Below, piece by piece: positions 1 through 7,877 of a stretch of DNA of 38,855 bases (positions are counted from its first letter, which is position 1; each line of letters starts with the position of its first letter). The DNA is from Nemertoderma westbladi (lineage: Eukaryota > Xenacoelomorpha > Nemertodermatida > Nemertodermatidae). The stretch covers positions 1-38,855 of the forward strand of contig JAUCBJ010001478.1 in NCBI GenBank assembly GCA_032718475.1, written 5' to 3'. The translations under genes were made by a program, and so were the position numbers. The notes beneath the pieces are model-generated. The model ran no database searches and was not told the DNA's origin. It saw only the letters and a program-made list of their open reading frames with translations.

Positions 1-35
1 TACTATGATCGGCATGCTGCATTGCAGCTGCATTT

Positions 36-2513
36 TTAAGAATGCTGTGCCGGCTTGTCAACAAAATTGCACCGCCACAACTCCCTATCACCCATGACAT
101 TTGCTAGATCATCCGCATCTTTAAGGCCAGTGTCCTTTAAGATGCGTCTCAAGAAAGTCATGGGCTGTCCACCATGCTTATTCACTCCATGAGGCTGCCA
201 AAGTACAAGATTATGCACTGGCTGGTCCTCACGGCGAAAGCAATGTCCTGCAAAGCGGAGGGGATTTTGTTCTAGTGTCAAGCTTGGGGGAACCAATGAG
301 ACACCTCCAATGTTATATAGTGTCTGGTTGGAGATGTGTGCATTGTACTTGACACAATGAACCCGGCGTAGCATTCTTGTGAATGTGCCATCCAGAGATT
401 TGGTGTCCTCAGCAGTTAGAGCCCAGCATGGACTCCCGTAGAGGAGTACTGGAACTACTGCTGCTCTAAATAATCGGACCTTAAGTTTCCGATTAATTCT
501 CGGTGACTTCCAAATCCTGGAAAGCCTATTCAAGGCTGCCCATGCCTTTCCCTTACGTATTCGAAGGTCCTCACCTGACTTCCGGATCCATGATCCCAGG
601 TAACAGAAGTCGTCCACATGCTCAAGCATACCATCCTTTGAGCTTATGCTCATCCGATCAGAGACTTGCTGAGGACTTTCAAAGTTAACTGTCAGAATTT
701 TGGTCTTTCTGGAGTTAATAAAAAGACCAACACTAGAAGCAGCATGTTCTAATGAGCTGAGGAGCCGTTGGGCTCCCTCTAATGATTCTGAGAGTACTCC
801 TAAGTCATCAGCAAAGTCTAGATCAGTTAGGTACTTGGCAGGATTTCCTCGACTTCTGGAGCCAGTAGGTGGAGTTATCATCACCCCATCATCATTATAA
901 TGATCTAAGGACATGCGTAGAACATAGTCAACCACAATAATGAACAAGAATGGTGCAAGTGTGTCTCCTTGGAGGACGCCCCATAACACTTCAAATGGTT
1001 CTGTGTCACCGTCAACAGTAGACACAAATGTTGTCGAACCATCATATACTGATCTGATTGCTGCAATAATTTCATCAGGAATCCCATATAATGAAAGTAT
1101 GCTGAACATACGTGAGCGAGAGACTGAATCAAAGGCCTTGAAGAAGTCAACAAAGATAACAGCCAGATGCCTGTCTTTCTTTTTTGATAACTCTTCAATT
1201 ATCCTTCTAAGTGCCAAAATGGGCTCCATGGTCCCACGACCTTTACGGAACCCATTCTGATTTCCACGGAGCAGTCTCTCAATGGGATCCCTGATGCGAT
1301 TTAATAGAATCCTATTGTATAGCTTTGCAGCAATCGAGATCAATGAGATTCCCCGAAAAGAACCATAGAGTGTTAGGTTGCCCTTCTTGGGAACTGGCAC
1401 CAACTTATTTGTTTTCATTTCTTGTGGGACTCTTGTTGTTCGGTACATGTCTACTATGATGGGATAGATGAGCTTTAAACACTCAGGTATTTTAAAGACC
1501 TCAGGGGGAACACCATCTACTCCACTGGCACGATTGGTCTTAATGCTCTTTGCAGCAGCCTTCACTTCTGCAAAGGAGATATCGCCAATGGGAATATCTG
1601 GGAGTACAGACTCAGACACTTTTACTTCTATAAAGTTATCAGGCAATACCCTGTCATTATTGAGGAGCTTTTCAAAGATAAAATCCTGAAGATGGACAGA
1701 ATTTCGGTTAACACTATTGCTATAGACCCAGGGCGATGTAGGTGATTGATGCAGACTTGCATTAAAGTCTCCCAGGAATGTTAAGAATGCATGCTGATCC
1801 ACTCCATCAGTAGCTGCTTGTAGATTGTGGTAGAAATTTTCCACCTCCTCTACAGGGGCAACACTAGTTGGAGAGTAGCACACAATCAGAACCACCTTAG
1901 GAAACTTCTTAGCCAGTCTTCCAGAACATGAGAAGTGGCAACGGATGATGCGGTTAGAGATTTGGTCTATTTTGTCCAATGCTGCATGTGCAGTTGGGTT
2001 CATCAATAGACCAATTCCACCATTGCCACTATCATCTGCTGACGCGAGGGCGAGTCGCCAACCGCCCCCCATGTCCTTAATCAGAACCTCATCAGTCTGT
2101 CCAGTCTGCATTCGGTGCTCTTGAACACCCACTGCGCTAAGAGAAAGCTTATCTGCCAAGGCAGTCAGCTCACCTTGTCGCATTGGGGACCCGAGTGTTA
2201 GGGTGTTTACTGAGGCTAGTCTTGTGACTTGCCTCAGATTCACCAATGGCTTTGTTGGTCGGGGTGGAACATGAGAGTAGCCTCCAACTCCAGAATCCCT
2301 CTCCCCATCACAATCTGGCCTTCCTGGTGACCCAGGGTTTGGGCCAGAAAGGTCATCAGGAAAGGGACTCAAAGAATTGTTGGCTGCTCTCTCTCCAGTA
2401 GGGGGTGAGACAGGCAGCCGGTCAGGAGTTAACTGACGCCTGTGAGGCCGATTGTGTCCGGTAATTCCACTGGCCTCTAGTGGCCGGACCTCCGCATTGC
2501 TAATGTAATCCAT
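36..2513 (-). CDS. LINE ORF2: endonuclease (partial) and reverse transcriptase
   Basis: 825 residues. Residues 1-95 are Pro/Ser/Gly-rich. An apurinic-type endonuclease follows, with the glutamate motif GVQEHR (129-134) and GDFNA (248-252). Reverse transcriptase spans about 310-650, with VDFFKAFDS (455-463), LQGD (514-517), the catalytic FADD box (567-570) and a GLFINSRKT motif (596-604). A C-terminal region ends LRFAGHCFRREDQP (752-765). In intact relatives the endonuclease continues for roughly 200 residues after GDFNA, with D-x-Y and SDH catalytic motifs. Here the text passes from GDFNA to the RT linker within about 50 residues, so the endonuclease has lost its catalytic C-terminal half in frame. 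Reverse transcription by target priming is the family role; this copy is probably not autonomous. It overlaps the upstream ORF by 14 nt. Confidence 0.93.
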   Translation of the reverse strand: MDYISNAEVRPLEASGITGHNRPHRRQLTPDRLPVSPPTGERAANNSLSPFPDDLSGPNPGSPGRPDCDGERDSGVGGYSHVPPRPTKPLVNLRQVTRLASVNTLTLGSPMRQGELTALADKLSLSAVGVQEHRMQTGQTDEVLIKDMGGGWRLALASADDSGNGGIGLLMNPTAHAALDKIDQISNRIIRCHFSCSGRLAKKFPKVVLIVCYSPTSVAPVEEVENFYHNLQAATDGVDQHAFLTFLGDFNASLHQSPTSPWVYSNSVNRNSVHLQDFIFEKLLNNDRVLPDNFIEVKVSESVLPDIPIGDISFAEVKAAAKSIKTNRASGVDGVPPEVFKIPECLKLIYPIIVDMYRTTRVPQEMKTNKLVPVPKKGNLTLYGSFRGISLISIAAKLYNRILLNRIRDPIERLLRGNQNGFRKGRGTMEPILALRRIIEELSKKKDRHLAVIFVDFFKAFDSVSRSRMFSILSLYGIPDEIIAAIRSVYDGSTTFVSTVDGDTEPFEVLWGVLQGDTLAPFLFIIVVDYVLRMSLDHYNDDGVMITPPTGSRSRGNPAKYLTDLDFADDLGVLSESLEGAQRLLSSLEHAASSVGLFINSRKTKILTVNFESPQQVSDRMSISSKDGMLEHVDDFCYLGSWIRKSGEDLRIRKGKAWAALNRLSRIWKSPRINRKLKVRLFRAAVVPVLLYGSPCWALTAEDTKSLDGTFTRMLRRVHCVKYNAHISNQTLYNIGGVSLVPPSLTLEQNPLRFAGHCFRREDQPVHNLVLWQPHGVNKHGGQPMTFLRRILKDTGLKDADDLANVMGDRELWRCNFVDKPAQHS

Positions 2514-3627
2514 AGTGGGGGTTGGGGGGTGCTTTTTGTGGTATATGGTACATATTCGTCCACAGGGGACCTTGTGGTATTAGTGGGCCTGGATTTGGGT
2601 GCACATTGCCAGACATTAGAATGGCCTGTCGAATTGTGAGACTTATTATAATTAATATATCTATGCCTGATGTGAGGTATAATTGTGTGATATAGATAAG
2701 GATTTTAATAGCTGTTATATAATGTTTGTAATTCGTATTATACCACAATTTGAATAATCCCTTTGTGACATGTTTTGTATATGTATTAGGATTTGTCTGT
2801 ATTTTGTTGTTGTTTAATGTCGTCCCCCAAGCACTATTAAATGTAATTAATATTACCAAAGATTCGTATAATCTGAGTTTTTTTTTAATTGTTATTAACG
2901 TGATGAAAATGGACAGTGATATCAGTATTAAAAATATTGCTATGGTTAGAGTAGATATATATATGTCTTTTGTTGGTGACATGTTTGAATTTAATGATGC
3001 TGCTATAAGTATTGAGTAGACGGTGGAAAATGTGAAATATGGCAACAGTGTAGTTTTTTGGTTTCTTATCTGAAATTTCTGCCGTTTATGTCTTTTACTA
3101 AGTCTTTTGTCAGTGCAATACATTCTATTTAGCTTTAATTTCATACACACTATATATTTGCAGAGGGACTCATATATTCCTCTAGGCCTGGCCTTATATA
3201 TCAAAATTGGGCAAACTCTGATTACACTGCAATATAGTTTTGCACAGCAAATTATCAATATGGTTGCACGGATAGAACATAGGTAAAATTTACGATAAGA
3301 CGTGGCGTTCTGCCCGTCGAACTTTGGCCAAAATGCTAAATTATAGAGTACTATGTTAAGTACCGGTATGTAATTAAAAGTAAACACGTCCATGGCGGAT
3401 GCTACTTGTGATGATATCCAAGTAAATATAAGTGTGCTGAAATAATATACACAATTAATTGCACTACTGGTACTGTATCGGTCACATGGTATGAGTGTGG
3501 TCGTACCTATAGCTATAGCTACGTACAATATAATTTTAAAATATCCTATAGTCGATAATATACTCGATATTAAAAAGTTTTGAGTCCAAGATATAAGTTT
3601 CAGACTATTTAAAATGTTTGTATACAC
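2500..3627 (-). CDS. LINE upstream ORF: polytopic hydrophobic protein ending in a 2A-like motif
   Basis: 375 residues, rich in Ile, Leu, Tyr and Thr. Hydrophobic, probably membrane-spanning segments lie at about 28-47, 57-75, 120-145, 222-247 and 307-333, with a basic cluster at 174-184 (KRLSKRHKRQK). The last hydrophobic segment runs into LMSGNVHPNPGP (337-348). Its NPGP end matches the core of 2A ribosome-skipping peptides (consensus D-V/I-E-x-N-P-G-P), though Asp and Glu are replaced by Asn and His. Such motifs are known near the N terminus of LINE polyproteins in sea urchins and other animals. The stop TAG overlaps the ATG of the RT ORF by 14 nt in another frame. A 375-codon open frame in such AT-rich DNA is unlikely by chance. 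No known domain was recognised. It may be a separate ORF1, or the true N terminus of the RT ORF split by a frameshift. Confidence 0.6.
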   Translation of the reverse strand: MYTNILNSLKLISWTQNFLISSILSTIGYFKIILYVAIAIGTTTLIPCDRYSTSSAINCVYYFSTLIFTWISSQVASAMDVFTFNYIPVLNIVLYNLAFWPKFDGQNATSYRKFYLCSIRATILIICCAKLYCSVIRVCPILIYKARPRGIYESLCKYIVCMKLKLNRMYCTDKRLSKRHKRQKFQIRNQKTTLLPYFTFSTVYSILIAASLNSNMSPTKDIYISTLTIAIFLILISLSIFITLITIKKKLRLYESLVILITFNSAWGTTLNNNKIQTNPNTYTKHVTKGLFKLWYNTNYKHYITAIKILIYITQLYLTSGIDILIIISLTIRQAILMSGNVHPNPGPLIPQGPLWTNMYHIPQKAPPNPHYGLH

Positions 3628-4405
3628 GATACATATAATTACACGAAGTGGGGCCTTCGCGCAGCACGTGACTTAAATTTAATTTAAGTACTAATTCGAA
3701 AGTATTTTGTTTATATGTTTAATAGCATTGTTAATTAAAGTAATTATAGCATTATTATTATTAAACAACTTTATCTACATATATTTGATATTATTTTATA
3801 AACTTATAAAAATATGTTTCTAAAAGATAATACTACAAGCAGGGAACAACACTAAGGAAATTCAGGATCCCCACTGGTTGAATAAAATGGGCCCTGTCCG
3901 CCAGCTTTCCATATCAAAGCATCACAATATTAGTAAGCTGTAAGGATGCCTGAAAGAAAGAATATTGCAATCCAATTGGCTGTAGTAGTTGGAGTAGGGA
4001 ATTGTACTACGCTGGACGCGTCATAAATAATAACATGAGGGAATTCCCTGTTATTTTTCGTAAACTGTTATGCATTCGACGAGTAATTTAACACCATTGG
4101 TATAGCGTAAAAAATGTATGCACCAAGTGAATTATTAAATATAACAAATATAGATAAGTTAAGAAATAAGATATCTGAGAAACGGAGGATATATGCAATT
4201 TTATTTTATTTCTAATAACAAATAAATGATGACAAAAGATGTACTTATTTCAATAATATTTTTTTCATATGCATAATTTTTTTAAACCGTTCCAATTCAG
4301 TTTATTTATTATTACTTCGTTTTCGCGAGGGTGGGATAAACAACTAATCAGAAGACGCCAAGGTGCTAGAGCCGAGGCTAAACAACTAATAAGAACAACA
4401 CTCAC
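3628..4405. other. AT-rich intergenic stretch
   Basis: No supported gene. It may include the 5' UTR of the LINE. AATAAA-like and TTTATT strings are common, but nothing ties them to a transcript. One short open frame near 4269-4454 runs into the inverted repeat and has no recognisable features. Confidence 0.5.
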
Positions 4406-4832
4406 GTTTTATAAGCTGGGTTTAATGAGAATCGACAAAAAGTGTACCAGATAGGGTCAACGTCGGCAAAACCGCCAACGGGGAATCAGTTATAAGCTAC
4501 ATTTAGCCCACTCCCGACCAATCCGCGTCCGTTTCTTACCCACCGCTGAGAATCGTTCCGATTTTTCGGCCTTTTTCTTGCCCCTTTAGCCCCCGGGGGG
4601 CGAAGATCTAGCCCCAGTGTTTGTGGTTAGATCTTCGCCCCCCGGGGGCTAAAGGGGCAAGAAAAGGGCCAAAAAATCGGAACGATTCTCAGCTGTGAGT
4701 AAAATACGGACGCGGATTGGTCGGGAGTGGGCTAAATTTAGCTTATAACTGATTCCCCGTTGGAGGTTTTGCCGACGTTGAGCCTATCTGGTACACTTTT
4801 TGTCGTTTCTCATTAAGCCCAACTTATAAAAC
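4406..4832. repeat. Long inverted repeat (foldback/MITE-like)
   Basis: Left arm 4406-4610 and right arm 4628-4832 pair over about 205 bp with few mismatches, around a 17-nt loop. The core is very GC-rich (TTTAGCCCCCGGGG/CCCCGGGGGCTAAA) while the outer arms are ordinary. No target-site duplication was found at these ends. It may be a non-autonomous DNA transposon or a foldback element. Confidence 0.85.
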
Positions 4833-4865
4833 CTGTCTCGGGTGCCTCGGCTGGGCCGAAGCACC

Positions 4866-4913
4866 AAGTTAAAAGCATGAAGACCACATATGTGTTCTTC
4901 ATGCTTTTAACTT
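4866..4913. repeat. 48-bp near-perfect palindrome
   Basis: The 24-nt half AAGTTAAAAGCATGAAGACC(ACAT) pairs with its downstream complement with a single mismatch. Pairing continues a few bases outward. It lies 33 bp beyond the right arm of the larger inverted repeat and may mark the edge of the same element. Confidence 0.85.
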
Positions 4914-5028
4914 AGTGTCTATATTATTAGTGATTTATGTAACTATATGTTAAATGTCAGTTCTGGTTATTCTAGTTCCATTCCTACTAAATATTCAGGC
5001 ATGTACAACTTAACATAGTAACACGGCA
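4914..5028. other. Short AT-rich spacer
   Basis: Lies between the palindrome and the 3' end of the decayed minus-strand gene. Nothing recognised. Confidence 0.5.
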
Positions 5029-6985
5029 TTACACATTCCTGGGGCAGAACCACTTACTTTTGATCTGTGTGTGTCCCCTCACACACTTAATCCTATCGCC
5101 GCAGGTCTTACACACCCTCTCCCATCCTTTCTGGATGTTCTTACCCAGCCGCATCCGTTTCTTGTGCCTCCACTCAATCACATAACCCCTCTTACGGCCC
5201 ACATTCCAAGTGCTAGTGAGATCAGCCAGCATTGGGGGCAATGCCTCATCAGCCCATCTCACCCATTCGTCAAATGTTATGTTTGTTGTGGGGCAGTAAA
5301 AGGAGTCCCTATAGGCACGGTTGTGAGCGGATTCAATTCCGCCTCATTACCCCCATAGAGTTGGGAAGTGGCGCCTTTTTTAGCAGTATTGGAGATACGA
5401 GATTGATAACAACCAATCTCGTATCACACCCAATAACGGGGACAATGCACACCCCAAAAGCCACACAAAGGGAGTATAGAGGTCAAACCACCTCGAGAGG
5501 GCAAGTAACCAACAGCGGGGGGGGGAAGCACTCCCACAGAGGTGAGAGGCGTGAAGTAGGTTATTAACCAATAAGGAGCGGGGAAAAGCATCCACTAGAC
5601 AAAGGCCAGAGTAATGTAGGAATGATTAGATATATTACCAATGTGTTGAGATAGCAATTCAGTTATCTCAGTCATTCAGTTCAGTGCACACCGGTGATAT
5701 CTTTTACCATCACCGTCACCACATATCATCAATATTATCACTACCGGTACACTGCTATTATCGATATCATATTAACTGTGCTACTATTTACTATTCATAT
5801 TATCAATTATCGATCGAATATCAAAACGGTAACAACAAACTTTATATCATTTCAAATACCACGGTGAAGCGTAATCTGACAACCAGTCAGGATCCCTTGA
5901 TCCCGTCACAACGGTGACCGGGTGCGGAGACCTTCTGGTGGCATTCGGGGCAATTTTGATCTTTCTGGTCCTTTTGGATTTTGGTTTTAGGGGTTTAGAT
6001 TTCTGGACTGTATGTTTTCGTATGTAAGTGGATAGAGGGGGGGGGGGGGGGGGGGGGGCATTCTCGGAGAATGAACTGCTGGGGGAAGATGGGTCTGAAG
6101 AGAAATCGGAATGTGGAAGTTCTAGTTGGGTTGGGGTTGAAGAATGAAGGGCCAGAGGGAACAATTCGTACTGAGGAAGGTAACTGATGGACTTTTGGGA
6201 CACTGGGATATGAATACTCACCGTAAAAGTCTCTGTTGCCAGGAGGGAAGCTGGTCCATGCCACCTGTGGCGGTGGCAGGGACACAGATGCGGGCAGCGG
6301 TGCCTCTAGCTGAATGTAATCAGTCGCAACAAATTTCACTTTCAACAGCCACAGCTACCACCGGGTCCTCCATAAACACAGCATCCCAGACCGAACCAAG
6401 GACATCGCTTAGTGCTGGGCCAGTCATCTGGGGTGGTTGGGCCACATCAGCTAGCCCAGTTAATTGTGGCGTTTCAGCCACAATGTCATGTCCTGGTCCA
6501 CTGATTGTGGCTTGACCACCACCTTAGCCCTCGGCTTCCGCAGTTTCGCTTGTCCAGATCGGTCTGGGACATCGGTAAATGGCAGGGGTTGGATGGGATC
6601 GGCGATAGTCATTTCTTGAATCTGTGCCGAGACCTGAGTGGTCTCCCAACGGATAAGGGGAATGTTCTGCCCCTTCTCACATGTGACTCTCTCTAGCTGC
6701 TTCTAATTCGAGATAATCCAGTTTAGAGAGAGTCCTCTCGTTGATAGGGAGAAGGGCCAGGGGACACTCTTCCATAGAAGGGCTACGAGCTAAAGAAGTG
6801 GCAGAATATCTCATAACAATTCTTGCCTTCCTTGACTCGTAGCCTCTCTTCTCTGTCCCGTCGATTCGGGGATGTGCGTGTCCCCGAATCTCCTCCAACA
6901 ACTTCCTGACCAACTCCTCTGTGACACGACTACGTGTCACATCAGAGGCAGCCACCCCCTGCTCGCGTAGATCATATATCCGCAC
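5029..6985 (-). pseudogene. Decayed gene with Cys-pair (zinc-ribbon-like) C terminus, split by a solo LTR
   Basis: Protein-like text on the minus strand moves through several frames from 6985 down to 5029. The N-terminal part (6985-6677) reads MRIYDLREQGVAASDV and is charged and helical. A +1 shift near 6680 continues to a stop near 6470. A Pro-rich section follows, with a 22-nt G tract (6037-6058). The C-terminal part carries CPECHQ just upstream of the LTR, and YCP, CKTCGD and WFCP downstream of it (5316-5029). Removing the LTR and one copy of its 5-bp duplication restores one continuous frame across the insertion, so the LTR landed in coding sequence. The Cys pairs suggest a zinc-binding domain, perhaps a gag- or transposase-like protein; I do not recognise the family. 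The frameshifts argue for a pseudogene, although small introns could explain some of them. Confidence 0.5.
5322..5910 (+). mobile_element. Solo LTR, family 1, copy A
   Basis: Begins TGTGAGCGGATTCAATTCC and ends CCCGTCACA, giving canonical TG...CA LTR ends. It is flanked on both sides by the 5-bp direct repeat ACGGT (5317-5321 and 5911-5915). No internal region is present, so this is a solo LTR left by LTR-LTR recombination. Related copies lie at 11366-11988 and 22949-23479; all share the start, an internal hairpin, the GAGGTCAAACCA block and the end. The plus orientation is inferred from copy C, which sits before a plus-strand gag-like ORF. Confidence 0.9.
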
Positions 6986-7877
6986 TTAACTAACAAAGAA
7001 AAACAACTCCCTAATACAAAATTATTCGATTAGGTAAACCTCCTACATTCCGGTAACAATCCTGCTATCGGTACCGGTACCTACCATCTAACTAATTCAG
7101 CTTATTAAACTCACCGATTTCCCCAAGATTTTCTCTGCTTTAACAACCGACGTCAGATAATACACTGTATAATGTCACCCAATATAACCAACAACCATCC
7201 ACACCAACCAGCCAACGGTTTGGTAAATTACATTTCGAGTTTAATTTATTCGATAGATTCGTCGTCCTCACCTCGGCCTCGTTGGATTGCATATAAATTG
7301 TACATAATGCGATTAGAATGAATGGCAAACACGTTTGGAGTATCACGTAAGGGAGATGCGGACCGAAAAAGTCAACAAAAATACAAAGGAACTACACACA
7401 AGCAATGTCATGAAGCTTGTATTGCCATGGCCGTCTATGCGGTACACTCTCTGGTTACACTCTACTGTTGAAGGCAATGAATGCATTTGGATAAAATTGG
7501 AACGCGATTTAGAAAGTACAATGACAGTAATAGTAGTGTAGGCCAGGTAGAGTACAGCCACCCAGATAACATCAACCAACCATGAGTTAGTAAACAGTGA
7601 AATTTAAATTTAGTGTTATTTAATAGGTAATGTTATTATCCATTAATCTGACAAGGAAAGACATTAATTTGACGGATCGAATATTAATGTATGTTTCGGG
7701 GACATAAACTAAAGTAAGAGCATTGTGAAAAGGGGTTGTGATGATGGAGGGATTGGTAGTGCAGCGTGTAGACTCGTGCAACCTTTGGGTTGCCTCCCTT
7801 TGGTGGTTTGTGTTTCACACCTTCAACAATCACTTTACTTAAAGGTGCGTTCACATAACGTATGCAGGTGGGTGGGG
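6986..7877. other. Intergenic stretch, no gene seen
   Basis: Short frames occur on both strands (for example around 7335-7579), but they mirror each other and have no recognisable motifs. I see no repeat structure until the minisatellite begins. Confidence 0.5.

Larger units (their letters stand above)
1..3627 (-). mobile_element. Non-LTR retrotransposon (LINE), copy 1, 3' end at window start
   Basis: A minus-strand LINE with two overlapping ORFs: a hydrophobic upstream ORF and an endonuclease/reverse-transcriptase ORF. The 3' end after the stop is very short (about 35 nt) and leaves the window at position 1. The second copy at 10202-11047 shows that the 3' end finishes in a (TAG)n trinucleotide tail. 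A very short 3' UTR with a microsatellite tail is typical of RTE-like LINEs, but I cannot fix the clade without a tree. The 5' boundary is uncertain: 3627 is the start of the upstream ORF, not a proven element end. Confidence 0.85.

Noticed and set aside
2750-3019. Plus-strand open frame opposite the LINE upstream ORF
   Set aside because: It mirrors the hydrophobic minus-strand ORF and has no motifs of its own.
5847-6345. Pro-rich minus-strand frames crossing the G tract
   Set aside because: Two different frames read poly-Pro through the same homopolymer, and the first is read partly inside the LTR. Only short parts agree with the decayed gene.
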